From NCBI RefSeq assembly GCF_002007115.1, contig NZ_MVAD01000001.1:1-64000 (forward strand): a DNA stretch of 64,000 nucleotides. The letters run 5' to 3'. A program made the translations under genes and the position numbers. The notes beneath the pieces were generated by a model that saw only the letters and a list, made by a program, of their open reading frames with translations, was not told where the DNA came from and did no database searches. This document shows positions 54,708 to 63,769 of the stretch, piece by piece. Origin of the DNA: Massilia sp. KIM (GTDB lineage: Bacteria > Pseudomonadota > Gammaproteobacteria > Burkholderiales > Burkholderiaceae_D). Every line of letters starts with the position of its first letter. The first letter of the stretch is position 1.

Positions 54708-55697
54708 TCAGCCCAGCAGGTGGGCGACGCCTGCGCGCTCTTCTTCCAGTTCCTTGAGGGTCAGGTTGATGCGCTCGCGCGAGAACTCGTCGATCTCCAG
54801 GCCCTGGACGATCTTGTACTCGCCGTTCTCGGTGGTCACCGGGAAGCCGAACACCACGCCTTCCGGGATGCCGTACGAACCGTCCGAGGGGATGCCCATG
54901 GTGGTCCACTTGCCGTTGGTGCCCAGCACCCAGTCACGCACGTGGTCGATCGCGGCGTTGGCGGCCGAGGCGGCCGAGGAGGCGCCGCGGGCGTCGATGA
55001 TGGCGGCGCCGCGCTTGCCGACGGTCGGCAGGAAGACTTCGCGGTTCCACTGTTCGTCGTTGATCAGGTCCTTGACCGACTGGCCGTCGGCGGTGGCGAA
55101 GCGGTAGTCGGCGTACATGGTCGGCGAGTGGTTGCCCCACACGGTCAGCTTCTCGATCGAGGACACCGGCTTGCCCGACTTGGCGGCGACTTGCGACAGC
55201 GCGCGGTTGTGGTCCAGGCGCAGCATGGCGGTGAAGTTCTTGGCCGGCAGGTTGGGGGCCGACTTCATGGCGATGTAGGCGTTGGTGTTGGCCGGGTTGC
55301 CGACCACCAGGACCTTGACGTCACGCGAAGCGACGGCGTCCAGGGCCTTGCCCTGCACGGTGAAGATCTGGGCGTTGGCTTCCAGCAGGTCCTTGCGCTC
55401 CATGCCCGGGCCGCGCGGACGCGCGCCGACCAGCAGGGCCACGTCGGCGTCCTTGAAGGCGGTCATCGGGTCGGCGTGGGCGGTCATGCCGGCCAGCAGC
55501 GGGAATGCGCAGTCGTCGATTTCCATCATGACGCCCTTGAGCGCCTTCTGTGCTTTCTCGTTGTCGATTTCCAGCAGCTGAAGGATGACCGGCTGGTCCT
55601 TGCCCAGCATGTCGCCGTTGGCGATGCGGAACAGCAGGGAATAGCCGATCTGGCCGGCCGCGCCGGTGACGGCAACGCGCATTGGGGTTTTAGCCAT
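54708..55697 (-). CDS. mdh: malate dehydrogenase
   Basis: A 329-aa NAD-dependent MDH (oxaloacetate/malate) of the long, cytosolic-type lineage used by betaproteobacteria. NAD site [18 protein letters not shown]. The substrate loop Arg pair is in [15 protein letters not shown], Asn in [10 protein letters not shown], catalytic Asp/His in LDHNRALSQ and [20 protein letters not shown] precedes ATG 55697, which gives the standard length. It is divergent from gntR, and a palindromic operator lies upstream of its promoter. Confidence 0.96.
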   Translation of the reverse strand: MAKTPMRVAVTGAAGQIGYSLLFRIANGDMLGKDQPVILQLLEIDNEKAQKALKGVMMEIDDCAFPLLAGMTAHADPMTAFKDADVALLVGARPRGPGMERKDLLEANAQIFTVQGKALDAVASRDVKVLVVGNPANTNAYIAMKSAPNLPAKNFTAMLRLDHNRALSQVAAKSGKPVSSIEKLTVWGNHSPTMYADYRFATADGQSVKDLINDEQWNREVFLPTVGKRGAAIIDARGASSAASAANAAIDHVRDWVLGTNGKWTTMGIPSDGSYGIPEGVVFGFPVTTENGEYKIVQGLEIDEFSRERINLTLKELEEERAGVAHLLG

Positions 55698-55877
55698 GAT
55701 GAATCTCCAAAGTGGGAATGAAAACGGTTCGGCGGCGCGCAAGAGACGCAATCGTCGCCGAGGATACGCCTGTTTGGGAAAACTGCAATGATACCAAAAG
55801 CGCCATCCAAAATTTTGCCAAAGAGCCGGTGTCGCGCGCGTACAATGGCTTGTGGAGCCGACGCCCGGTCGACCGCG

Positions 55878-55907
55878 AGTGTATTCCTCTGCTAATCCAT
55901 CTGTCAA
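55878..55907 (-). promoter_or_regulatory. predicted mdh promoter
   Basis: On the minus strand, a perfect TTGACA (55907-55902), an 18-bp spacer and TACACT (55883-55878). The leader to the mdh ATG would be about 175 nt. Confidence 0.6.
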
Positions 55908-55918
55908 TTCATATCATA

Positions 55919-55934
55919 TGTCTTATATAAGACA
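55919..55934. promoter_or_regulatory. palindromic operator, probably for the GntR regulator
   Basis: TGTCTTATATAAGACA is a perfect 16-bp palindrome between mdh and gntR. It lies 11 bp upstream of the mdh -35 box and 7 bp upstream of a plus-strand TTGACA (55942-55947). Symmetry and AT-rich centre are typical of GntR/HutC-type operators. Confidence 0.7.
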
Positions 55935-55993
55935 CATGTGTTTGACAGTTGCACACTGGACGCTCATGCACTTTTGTGGTGAAATCGCGGTCT

Positions 55994-56758
55994 ATGAACC
56001 CCGTCCCGTCCAACCAGGCCAGCGAAGCAGCCGGCAGCGCGTCTCCGTCCTTCCGGCCGCTGTACCAGCAGATCAAGGCGCTGATCACCCAGAGCCTGCA
56101 GTCGGGCGAATGGAAGCCCGGCGAGCTGATGCCGAGCGAGGTGGAGCTGGCGGGGCGCTTCAAGGTCAGCCAGGGCACGGTGCGCAAGGCCATCGACGAG
56201 CTGGCGGCCGAGAACCTGGTGGTGCGCCGCCAGGGCAAGGGCACCTTCGTGGCCACCCACGCCGAGGAGCGGGCCCACTTCCGCTTCCTGCGATTGATGC
56301 CCGACGAGGGCGTTCCCCACCATCCCGACAACCGCCTGATCGAGGTCAAGCGCATCCGCGCCCCGGCCGAGGTGGCGCGCCTGCTCGAACTCAAGTCGGG
56401 CGATGCGGTCGTGTACATCAAGCGCCTGCAGTCCTTCGACGGCCAGCCGACCATCCTGGAAGAGCTGTGGCTGCCGGGGCAGCTGTTCAAGGGGCTGACC
56501 GCGGAACGCCTGGTGGAATACAAGGGGCCGATGTACGGCCTGTTCGAGTCGGAATTCGGCACGCGCATGATCCGCGCCACCGAGAAGATCCGCGCGCTGG
56601 CGGCCGACGCCGGCGCCGCCGACTTCCTCAAGGTGGCCGAGGGCACGCCGCTGCTGTGCGCCGAGCGCGTCTCGTTCACCTATGGCGACAAGGCGGTCGA
56701 GCTGCGCCGCGGGCTGTACTCGACCGCACACCATCATTACCTGAACGAACTGTCGTGA
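55994..56758 (+). CDS. GntR-family (HutC-type) transcriptional regulator
   Basis: A 254-aa regulator. The N-terminal GntR winged HTH (about 18-90: PLYQQIKALITQSLQSGEWKPGELMPSEVELAGRFKVSQGTVRKAIDEL, split here as a motif run) is followed by a UTRA ligand-binding domain (about 100-245, IRAPAEVARLLELKSGDAVVYIKRL). ATG 55994 is chosen from the domain start; the SD is poor. It lies between divergent mdh and the downstream sdh operon, so it is likely a TCA-cycle regulator responding to an organic acid. The palindrome at 55919-55934 is its probable binding site. It is followed by a 257-bp leader region before sdhC. Confidence 0.88.
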   Translation: MNPVPSNQASEAAGSASPSFRPLYQQIKALITQSLQSGEWKPGELMPSEVELAGRFKVSQGTVRKAIDELAAENLVVRRQGKGTFVATHAEERAHFRFLRLMPDEGVPHHPDNRLIEVKRIRAPAEVARLLELKSGDAVVYIKRLQSFDGQPTILEELWLPGQLFKGLTAERLVEYKGPMYGLFESEFGTRMIRATEKIRALAADAGAADFLKVAEGTPLLCAERVSFTYGDKAVELRRGLYSTAHHHYLNELS

Positions 56759-57015
56759 GGAAGATGGACTGAATGGTGCATGCCGGCGTATTCCCTTGGG
56801 GAGAAGCCGGCCTGCCGCAGCGCCCGCCCGAGGGCGGGGCGCTGCAACGATCGCGTGTAGCGATTAAAATATGTTGGTTTTGGGTAAGCGACGGACATGA
56901 CCCGGTTCGCCGCGCGGTGTCCCGGTAATCCGCATGCGGGTTGGTCGGGGCCGGTATCAAAATCGGTGAAAATCAAGGGTTCACAAAAAAACTGTCGTTA
57001 TAAGGGAGGTGTTGT

Positions 57016-57441
57016 ATGTCTGAAGCCGTGAGAGAAGCAAGCAAGAAGGGGCGGCCCGTTTACCGAAATGTCGACTTCGGGGATATCACCACGAAGTACC
57101 GCATGCCGCCGTCGGCGATCGTGTCGATCCTGCACCGCGTCAGCGGGGCCGGCCTGTTCCTGATGCTGCCTTTCCTGCTTTACCTGCTGCAGGAAAGCCT
57201 GCTGTCCGAAATCTCGTTCGAACACTTCCGCGGCCTGGTCAGCGGCTGGTTCGTCAAGATCATCCTGCTGGGCCTGTCCTGGGCTTACCTGCACCACTTC
57301 ACCGCCGGCGTGCGCCACCTGTTCATGGACAACCACCTGGCCCTGGACAAGGACGCTGCCCAGAAGACCGCCCGCTGGGTGCTGGTCGTGAGCCTGGCCC
57401 TGACCGCCCTGGTCGGCCTGAAACTGTTCGGAGTGTTTTAA
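57016..57441 (+). CDS. sdhC: succinate dehydrogenase cytochrome b556 subunit
   Basis: A 141-aa membrane anchor with three helices (about 38-60, 75-98, 118-138). SdhC signature: RPVYRNVDFGDI ... SIVSILHRVSGAGLF (here SAIVSILHRVSG with quinone-site Ser/Arg) and the haem-ligand His block HHFTAGVRHLFMD. Binds haem b and ubiquinone together with SdhD. Strong SD GGGAGG at 57004-57009. The region 57004-57015 is complementary to the C-rich loop of the candidate sRNA, so it may be a riboregulated start. Confidence 0.95.
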   Translation: MSEAVREASKKGRPVYRNVDFGDITTKYRMPPSAIVSILHRVSGAGLFLMLPFLLYLLQESLLSEISFEHFRGLVSGWFVKIILLGLSWAYLHHFTAGVRHLFMDNHLALDKDAAQKTARWVLVVSLALTALVGLKLFGVF

Positions 57442-57443
57442 AA

Positions 57444-57812
57444 ATGGCAACCAAGAATAATATCGGCCCGCGCCGCCTCGTCGTCGGCGCCCACTACGGC
57501 GTGCGCGACTGGCTGGCCCAGCGCGTCACCGCCATCGTCATGGCGGTCTACACGGTCGTCCTGCTGGTCATGTTCCTGACCGCCCAGAACTTCAGCTACG
57601 AAGGCTGGGCCGGCTTGTTCTCGCAGCAATGGTTCAAGCTGTTCTCCCTGGTCACCCTGTTCGGCCTGTTCTACCACGCCTGGGTCGGCATCCGTGACAT
57701 CTGGATGGACTATGTCAAGCCGGCAGGCATCCGCCTGCTTCTGCAGATGGCGACGATTCTCTGGCTGCTTGCCTGCGCCGCCTGGACCGTGCAAATTCTC
57801 TGGAGTGTGTAA
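57444..57812 (+). CDS. sdhD: succinate dehydrogenase membrane anchor subunit
   Basis: A 122-aa protein with three transmembrane helices. The N-terminal [23 protein letters not shown] resembles SdhD, and the haem/quinone region [20 protein letters not shown] carries the conserved His, Asp and Tyr. The gene starts 2 bp after sdhC and precedes sdhA by 2 bp, so translation is coupled. Confidence 0.93.
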   Translation: MATKNNIGPRRLVVGAHYGVRDWLAQRVTAIVMAVYTVVLLVMFLTAQNFSYEGWAGLFSQQWFKLFSLVTLFGLFYHAWVGIRDIWMDYVKPAGIRLLLQMATILWLLACAAWTVQILWSV

Positions 57813-57814
57813 TC

Positions 57815-59593
57815 GTGGCAGCAATCAAAACTGCAGTTCCTACCCGCCGCTTTGATGCGGTCATCGTTGGCGCCGGCGGTTCCGGCATGCGTGCATCGCT
57901 GCAGCTGGCCGAAGCCGGCCTGAACGTCGCGGTGCTGTCGAAGGTGTTCCCGACCCGTTCGCATACCGTCGCTGCCCAGGGCGGCATCGGCGCTTCCCTC
58001 GGCAACATGAGCGAGGACGACTGGTACTGGCACATGTTCGACACCGTCAAGGGTGGCGACTACCTGGGCGACCAGGACGCGATCGAATTCATGTGCCGCG
58101 AGGCGCCCAAGGTCGTGTACGAGCTCGAACACTTCGGCATGCCCTTCGACCGCAACCCGGACGGCACCATCTACCAGCGTCCCTTCGGCGGCCACACCGC
58201 GAACTTCGGCGAGAAGCCGGTCCAGCGCGCCTGCGCGGCCGCCGACCGCACCGGCCACGCCCTGCTGCACACCCTGTACCAGCGTAACGTGCGCGCCCGC
58301 ACCCACTTCTTCGTCGAGTGGATGGCCCTGGACCTGATCCGCGACGCCGACGGCGACGTGCTCGGCGTGCTGGCCCTCGAGATGGAAACCGGCGACGTCA
58401 TGATCCTGGAAGCCAAGACCACCATCTTCGCCACCGGCGGGGCAGGGCGCATCTTCGCCGCCTCGACCAACGCCTTCATCAACACCGGCGACGGCATGGG
58501 CATGGCGGCGCGCGCCGGCCTGCCGCTGCAGGACATGGAGTTCTGGCAGTTCCACCCGACCGGCGTGTCCGGCGCGGGCGTCCTCATCACCGAGGGCGTG
58601 CGCGGTGAGGGCGGCATCCTGATCAACTCGAACGGCGAACGCTTCATGGAGCGCTACGCGCCGACCCTGAAGGACCTGGCGCCGCGCGACTTCGTCTCGC
58701 GCTCGATGGACCAGGAGATCAAGGAAGGCCGCGGCTGCGGTCCGAACAAGGACCACGTGCTGCTCGACCTGCGCCACATCGGCGCCGACACCATCAAGAA
58801 GCGCCTGCCCTCGATTCTCGAGATCGGCCACAAGTTCGCCAACGTCGACGCCACCAAGGAACCGATTCCGGTCGTGCCGACCATCCACTACCAGATGGGC
58901 GGCATCCCGACCAACATCCACGGCCAGGTGGTCGCCCCTGATGGCGCCGGCGGCCAGAAGATCGTGGGCGGCCTGTACGCGATCGGCGAATGCGCCTGCG
59001 TCTCGGTGCACGGCGCCAACCGCCTGGGCACCAACTCGCTGCTCGACCTGGTGGTGTTCGGCCGCGCGGCCGGCAACCACGTGGTGGCCCAGAACCTCAA
59101 GCAGAAGGTCAACAAGCCGCTGCCGAAGGACGCCGCCGACTTCGGCATGGACCGCCTGAACCGCCTGGAAACCTCGACCGGTTCGGAGAAGGTCCAGCAC
59201 GTCGCCAACGACATCCGCGCCACCATGCAGAAGTTCTGCGGCGTGTTCCGCACCGACGCGCTGCTGCAGGAAGGCGTGAAGGAGATCATGAAGCTGGACG
59301 AGCGCCGCAAGCACGTCTCGTTCAAGGACAAGTCGAAGGTCTTCAACACCGCCCGCGTGGAAGCGCTGGAACTGGACAACCTGATCGAAACCGCGAAGGC
59401 GACCATCGTCTCGGCCGCGGCGCGCAAGGAATCGCGCGGCGCCCACGCCCACAGCGACTACGAGAAGCGCGACGACGAGAACTGGATGAAGCACACCCTG
59501 TGGTTCTCGGATAACAACCGCCTGGAGTACAAGGCTGTCGTCACCAAGCCGCTGACCGTCGAGACCTTCAAGCCGAAGGCCCGTACTTTCTAA
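57815..59593 (+). CDS. sdhA: succinate dehydrogenase flavoprotein subunit
   Basis: A 592-aa FAD subunit oxidising succinate to fumarate. The dinucleotide site [20 protein letters not shown] is intact, as are the covalent-FAD histidine block [17 protein letters not shown], the active-site [23 protein letters not shown], and the C-terminal [25 protein letters not shown] start at 57815, 2 bp after sdhD, reading with the family N-terminus. Complex II subunit. Confidence 0.97.
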   Translation: MAAIKTAVPTRRFDAVIVGAGGSGMRASLQLAEAGLNVAVLSKVFPTRSHTVAAQGGIGASLGNMSEDDWYWHMFDTVKGGDYLGDQDAIEFMCREAPKVVYELEHFGMPFDRNPDGTIYQRPFGGHTANFGEKPVQRACAAADRTGHALLHTLYQRNVRARTHFFVEWMALDLIRDADGDVLGVLALEMETGDVMILEAKTTIFATGGAGRIFAASTNAFINTGDGMGMAARAGLPLQDMEFWQFHPTGVSGAGVLITEGVRGEGGILINSNGERFMERYAPTLKDLAPRDFVSRSMDQEIKEGRGCGPNKDHVLLDLRHIGADTIKKRLPSILEIGHKFANVDATKEPIPVVPTIHYQMGGIPTNIHGQVVAPDGAGGQKIVGGLYAIGECACVSVHGANRLGTNSLLDLVVFGRAAGNHVVAQNLKQKVNKPLPKDAADFGMDRLNRLETSTGSEKVQHVANDIRATMQKFCGVFRTDALLQEGVKEIMKLDERRKHVSFKDKSKVFNTARVEALELDNLIETAKATIVSAAARKESRGAHAHSDYEKRDDENWMKHTLWFSDNNRLEYKAVVTKPLTVETFKPKARTF

Positions 59594-59644
59594 TATTTGA
59601 TGAAGCCGGGGCAGGCGCCCCGGCTTGAAAAGACAGGTAAAAAC

Positions 59645-60355
59645 ATGGCACGCACCGTCCAACTGAAGATTTACCGCTACGATCCGGACAAGGATACGAA
59701 GCCCTACATGCAAGACGTCACCGTCGAGCTGAAAGACACCGACAAGATGCTGCTCGACGTCCTGCAGCGCATCAAGTCCGACGTCGACGACACCCTGTCG
59801 CTGCGCCGCTCCTGCCGCGAAGGCGTGTGCGGTTCGGACGCGATGAACATCAACGGCAAGAACGGCCTGGCCTGCACCACCAACCTGAACGAGCTGACCC
59901 AGCCGATCGTGCTGCGTCCGCTGCCTGGCCTGCCGGTGATCCGCGACCTGATCGTGGACATGACCAACTTCTTCAAGCAGTACCACTCGATCAAGCCGTT
60001 CCTGATCAACGACTCGATCAAGCCGGAGAAGGAGCGCCTGCAGACGCCGGAAGAGCGCGAAGAGCTGGACGGCCTGTACGAGTGCATCCTGTGCGCCTGC
60101 TGCTCGACTTCCTGCCCCTCGTTCTGGTGGAACCCGGACAAGTTCGTCGGCCCGGCCGGCCTGCTGCAGGCCTACCGCTTCATCGCCGACTCGCGCGACG
60201 AAGCCACCAACGAGCGCCTGGACAACCTGGAAGACCCGTACCGCCTGTTCCGCTGCCACTCGATCATGAACTGCACGGACGTCTGCCCGAAGGGCCTGAA
60301 TCCGAACAAGGCGATCGGCAAGATCAAGGAATTGCTGGTTCGCCGTTCGATCTAA
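59645..60355 (+). CDS. sdhB: succinate dehydrogenase iron-sulfur subunit
   Basis: A 236-aa subunit with an N-terminal [2Fe-2S] ferredoxin domain ([12 protein letters not shown] ... GLACTT) and a C-terminal domain with [4Fe-4S] and [3Fe-4S] motifs ([28 protein letters not shown]). Transfers electrons from FAD to ubiquinone. ATG 59645 is chosen because [14 protein letters not shown] is the family start. 51-bp gap after sdhA. Confidence 0.97.
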   Translation: MARTVQLKIYRYDPDKDTKPYMQDVTVELKDTDKMLLDVLQRIKSDVDDTLSLRRSCREGVCGSDAMNINGKNGLACTTNLNELTQPIVLRPLPGLPVIRDLIVDMTNFFKQYHSIKPFLINDSIKPEKERLQTPEEREELDGLYECILCACCSTSCPSFWWNPDKFVGPAGLLQAYRFIADSRDEATNERLDNLEDPYRLFRCHSIMNCTDVCPKGLNPNKAIGKIKELLVRRSI

Positions 60356-60403
60356 GCGGGGTCGGCCGATTCGCAGGCCCGCACGGGTCTGCGGAACGGC
60401 AAG

Positions 60404-60433
60404 TGCGGCGAACTTGCAGCCAAGTTCGCCGCA
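60404..60433 (+). promoter_or_regulatory. strong intergenic hairpin between sdhB and sdhE
   Basis: A 13-bp perfect stem (60404-60416 with 60421-60433), loop CAGC, without a T-run. May stabilise the upstream sdh mRNA 3' end or mark an RNA-processing site. Confidence 0.6.
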
Positions 60434-60506
60434 AATACAGTAAAAGTACCGTACTGCGCATTCCCGGCAGGCGGAGTATAGTGTTGACCCAACAACGGAC
60501 TCTAGT

Positions 60507-60773
60507 GTGAACACGCATCAATCCGACCCCACCAACCGCGCCCGCCTGCGCTGGCGCGCGCGCCGGGGGCTCCTCGAGAACGACCTGATCCTCACGCGCT
60601 TCCTGGACAAGCACGAGGAGGCCCTGAGCGACGAGGACGTGGATGCCCTGACCCGCCTGCTGGACCTCGCGGACAATCCGCTGATGGACCTGCTGCTGGG
60701 CCGCGCCGAGCCCGAAGGCGAAGTCGACCTGCCGCACGTGCGCGCCTTGCTGGCGCGCCTGCGGCAAGCGTGA
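60507..60773 (+). CDS. sdhE: FAD assembly factor SdhE
   Basis: An 88-aa small helical protein needed for covalent flavinylation of SdhA. The RGxxE motif is present (RARRGLLENDLILTRFL). GTG start 60507, chosen from the family start; weak SD. Located between sdhB and gltA as in other betaproteobacteria. Confidence 0.92.
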   Translation: MNTHQSDPTNRARLRWRARRGLLENDLILTRFLDKHEEALSDEDVDALTRLLDLADNPLMDLLLGRAEPEGEVDLPHVRALLARLRQA

Positions 60774-60827
60774 GCGGAACCCGTTTTCGTTTATTTTGTA
60801 GACCCACTCCCACAATAAGGAAGTGCC

Positions 60828-62129
60828 ATGAACATCTCTGATACCAAAGCCACCCTGTCGTTCTCGGACGGCAGCCCGTCGGTCGACATGCCGATCTACA
60901 AGGGCACCATCGGCCCGGACGTCATCGACATCCGCAAGCTGTACGGCCAGACCGGCAAGTTCACCTACGACCCTGGCTTCATGTCGACCGCCTCGTGCAA
61001 CTCGAGCATCACCTACATCGATGGTGACAAGGGTGAACTGCTGTACCGCGGCTACCCGATCGAGCAGCTGGCCGTCAATTGCGACTTCCTGGAGACCTGC
61101 CACCTGCTGCTGAACGGCGAACTGCCGAACGCCGAGCAGAAGAAGAAATTCACCGAGACCGTGACCAAGCACACCATGGTCCACGAGCAGATGCAATTCT
61201 TCTTCCGCGGCTTCCGCCGCGATGCGCACCCGATGTCGGTGCTGGTCGGCACCGTCGGCGCGCTGGCCTCGTTCTACCACGACTCGCTCGACATCAACGA
61301 TCCGGAACAGCGTGAAATCTCCGCGATCCGCCTGATCGCCAAGATGCCGACCCTGGTCGCGATGGCCTACAAGTACTCGATCGGCCAGCCCTTCATGTAC
61401 CCGCGCAACGACCTGTCGTACAGCGCCAACTTCATGCACATGATGTTCGCCAATCCGTGCGAAGAGTACAAGGTCAACGACGTGCTGGTGCGCGCCCTGG
61501 ACCGCATCCTGATCCTGCACGCCGACCACGAGCAGAACGCGTCGACCTCGACCGTCCGCCTGGCCGGTTCCTCGGGCGCCAACCCGTTCGCCTGTATCGC
61601 TGCCGGCATCGCCTGCCTGTGGGGTCCGGCCCACGGCGGCGCCAACGAAGCGGCACTGAACATGCTGAAGGAAATCGGCAGCGTCGAGAACATCCCGGCC
61701 TTCATCGAGAAGGTCAAGGACAAGAACTCGGGCGTGAAGCTGATGGGCTTCGGTCACCGCGTGTACAAGAACTTCGACCCGCGCGCCAAGCTGATGCGCG
61801 AAACCTGCCACGAAGTGCTGAACGAACTGGGCCTGCAGGACGACCCGCTGTTCAAGCTGGCGATGGAACTGGAAAAGATCGCCCTGAACGACGAATACTT
61901 CGTGTCGCGCAAGCTGTACCCGAACGTCGACTTCTACTCGGGCATCGTGCAGTCGGCCCTGGGCATCCCGGTCTCGCTGTTCACCGGCATCTTCGCGATG
62001 GCGCGTACCATCGGCTGGATCGCCCAGTGGAACGAAATGATCGCCGATCCGGAACAGAAGATCGGCCGTCCGCGCCAGCTGTTCGTCGGCTCGCCGGTGC
62101 GCGACGTGCCGGGCATCGACAAGCGCTGA
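60828..62129 (+). CDS. gltA: citrate synthase (type II)
   Basis: A 433-aa hexameric-type citrate synthase condensing acetyl-CoA and oxaloacetate. The catalytic blocks are intact: [19 protein letters not shown] (His), [12 protein letters not shown] (His) and [15 protein letters not shown] (His/Arg), with a catalytic Asp in the NVDFYSGIV block. The N-terminal zinc-free beta domain is typical of the NADH-sensitive type II group. SD AAGGAAG. Last gene of the sdhCDAB-sdhE-gltA array. Confidence 0.97.
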   Translation: MNISDTKATLSFSDGSPSVDMPIYKGTIGPDVIDIRKLYGQTGKFTYDPGFMSTASCNSSITYIDGDKGELLYRGYPIEQLAVNCDFLETCHLLLNGELPNAEQKKKFTETVTKHTMVHEQMQFFFRGFRRDAHPMSVLVGTVGALASFYHDSLDINDPEQREISAIRLIAKMPTLVAMAYKYSIGQPFMYPRNDLSYSANFMHMMFANPCEEYKVNDVLVRALDRILILHADHEQNASTSTVRLAGSSGANPFACIAAGIACLWGPAHGGANEAALNMLKEIGSVENIPAFIEKVKDKNSGVKLMGFGHRVYKNFDPRAKLMRETCHEVLNELGLQDDPLFKLAMELEKIALNDEYFVSRKLYPNVDFYSGIVQSALGIPVSLFTGIFAMARTIGWIAQWNEMIADPEQKIGRPRQLFVGSPVRDVPGIDKR

Positions 62130-62185
62130 TCGGCGTTTCCTGATCCTGTGGGGCTTGCGGCATACGCCGCATCGCCGCCCCGCAC

Positions 62186-62435
62186 CGTCGTCCCCGCGCA
62201 GGCGGGGACCCAAGTTCAGCGTTCCGGTAACGCACGCAACTTGGGTCCCCGCCTTCGCGGGGACGACGTCTTTTGGCGTTCCGGTAGCGCATGCAACTTG
62301 GGCCCCGGCCTTCGCGGGGAGTCGTTTCCGGCAGTGCCGGGAACGACGTTTTTCAGCGTTCTGGTAGCGCATGCAACTTGGGTCCCCGGCTTTGCGGGGA
62401 ATCGTTTCCGGCAGTGCAGGGAACGACGTTTTTGT
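62186..62435. repeat. cluster of REP-like palindromes and two 80-bp direct repeats
   Basis: A 31-bp inverted repeat with one mismatch (62186-62216 with 62238-62268) is followed by two tandem ~80-bp units (62276-62355 and 62356-62435). Each unit contains GCATGCAACTTGGG, a GC palindrome and a GAACGACGTTTTT end. No gene lies here; translated in one frame it gives the familiar pseudo-protein seen in annotated Burkholderiales genomes. The remainder of the 690-bp gltA-rnk gap holds only a short ORF at 62550. Confidence 0.85.
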
Positions 62436-62549
62436 GCACCCTGCCGACATCCAGGCTTTGCTGCGGCATTCCTGAAAGAGCTTCAGAGCAAGCGTTGACG
62501 AATCCTCCACGAGGGCTATACTGGCCGGGATTCGTTCACATCCACCCTC

Positions 62550-62678
62550 ATGATCCACGCACGCCGCACCGCGATCTGCAACGCCTCCTGCCTCTCCGGC
62601 AGCAGTGCGCCTGCGCGCGCGGCGCGCATCGCGCACCAGCTTTCCCGCCATCTCGCCTGGCTTTTCCAGGCTCGGTGA
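62550..62678 (+). CDS. possible 42-aa leader ORF upstream of rnk
   Basis: An ATG-to-TGA frame encoding a basic, Ala/Arg/Ser-rich peptide that ends HLAWLFQAR. There is no SD of note. It sits 140 bp before rnk, inside a GC-rich leader. It may be an upstream regulatory ORF or chance; included only as a candidate. Confidence 0.25.
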   Translation: MIHARRTAICNASCLSGSSAPARAARIAHQLSRHLAWLFQAR

Positions 62679-62817
62679 GGAACACAGGGCAGGGCTCCGG
62701 CCCGCCATCCTCCCGGGCCAACTCCATCGCAGCGTGCACCTGACCATCGCGTCGGTGCTTTCCCTTTTCACTGGCCCATCCCCTCGTACGGCACCGGGCC
62801 GCCTCATGGAGAATCTT

Positions 62818-63225
62818 ATGAAACCAAGCATCACCGTCTCGTGGCTCGACCTCGAACGTCTCGAACGCCTGCTCGACCGCCTGCCCGCCGCCCAGGCCGG
62901 GGCGCGCGACGCCCTGCTCGACGAACTCGGCCGCGCCGACATGGTCGAACCCTGGGAGATGCCGCCCGACGTCGTGACCATGAATTCGCGCGTGCGCTTC
63001 AGCTTCGACGATGCCGACGAAGAAGTCACCCTGACCCTCAGCTACCCCAAGGACATGAAGGATTCGGCCGAACAGCTATCCGTGCTAACTCCGGTCGGCA
63101 CCGCGCTGCTGGGCCTGCGCGTGGGCGACAGCATCGCCTGGCGGCGCCCGGGCGGCGGCGAATTCAAGGTCACCGTGCGCGGCATCGAGTTCCAGCCGGA
63201 GCGCGCTGGCGAACTGCACCGCTGA
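62818..63225 (+). CDS. rnk: regulator of nucleoside diphosphate kinase (Rnk-like)
   Basis: A 135-aa protein of the GreA/GreB C-terminal domain superfamily. A short N-terminal coiled helix (LERLERLLDRLP) precedes the FKBP-like domain (VTMNSRVRFSFDDADEEVTLTLSYP, LSVLTPVGTALLGLRVGDSIAW). Rnk binds RNA polymerase near the secondary channel without Gre cleavage activity and influences nucleoside diphosphate kinase. ATG 62818 has GGAGA upstream; an overlapping ATG at 62806 is weaker. Confidence 0.9.
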   Translation: MKPSITVSWLDLERLERLLDRLPAAQAGARDALLDELGRADMVEPWEMPPDVVTMNSRVRFSFDDADEEVTLTLSYPKDMKDSAEQLSVLTPVGTALLGLRVGDSIAWRRPGGGEFKVTVRGIEFQPERAGELHR

Positions 63226-63247
63226 GCCTTTCGCGGCCCGGCCCGCG

Positions 63248-63643
63248 CTAGAACAGGCACTTGCCGCGCACCCCGGCGACGGCGATGAAGGGCAGGGCCA
63301 GGTAGCCGCTGAGGAAGAAGGTCGGCTGTCGCTTCAGCCCGTCGTGGTGCAGGCAGTAGGGCACCTTGGCCTCGTCGACATGCTGGCGGAACTGCCGATA
63401 AGGATCTGCGCCAGGATCGGCGCCGAACACGGTCCCGGAAGCCGTGGTGCGCTGGGCCGGCTGATCGGCCAGCGTCTCGCGCACGGCGCGTTCGATCAGG
63501 CCGGCGTTCAGCACCGCGCGCAGGGAAGTGTTGCTCTGCGCATCGGTGGGCGGCTTTTCCCGCGGCGGCGGCGGGGCCTCGGCCCGGGCCAAGCCAAGAA
63601 TCAGACCGCTCAAAACCGCCATTGCCAGCTGTTTCATGCCCAT
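63248..63643 (-). CDS. exported hypothetical protein (131 aa)
   Basis: A small protein with a Sec signal peptide (MKQLAMAVLSGLILGLARAEA). A Pro/Arg linker (PPPPREKPPTD) follows, then a mature part with two Cys (VPYCLHHDGLKRQP and a terminal KCLF). Start 63643 or 63637. It is convergent with rnk and divergent from the next gene across a region with nested inverted repeats. No family recognised. Confidence 0.7.
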   Translation of the reverse strand: MGMKQLAMAVLSGLILGLARAEAPPPPREKPPTDAQSNTSLRAVLNAGLIERAVRETLADQPAQRTTASGTVFGADPGADPYRQFRQHVDEAKVPYCLHHDGLKRQPTFFLSGYLALPFIAVAGVRGKCLF

Positions 63644-63668
63644 GTCCGCCAATCGTGATGTTGGCAAA

Positions 63669-63729
63669 TGTACACTAGCAAAATGCGCACAAATGCATTG
63701 GCACATTTTGTTACATTTCAATGTGTACA
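63669..63729. promoter_or_regulatory. nested inverted repeats in a divergent promoter region
   Basis: Outer TGTACAC (63669-63675) with GTGTACA (63723-63729); inner CAAAATG (63679-63685) with CATTTTG (63704-63710). A TACAAT -10-like hexamer overlaps the right outer arm (63726-63731). AT-rich against the GC-rich surroundings. Confidence 0.45.
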
Positions 63730-63769
63730 ATGCCTGCGGCCATATTCCAACCACATAAAAAGGACCTCC

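Noticed and set aside
57710..60514. 934-codon minus-strand open frame across sdhA and sdhB
   Set aside because: Antisense shadow of highly conserved TCA genes.
62148..62498. 116-codon ORF after gltA
   Set aside because: It is a translated REP-like repeat cluster, repeated in the peptide as well (NLGPRLRGD-type units).
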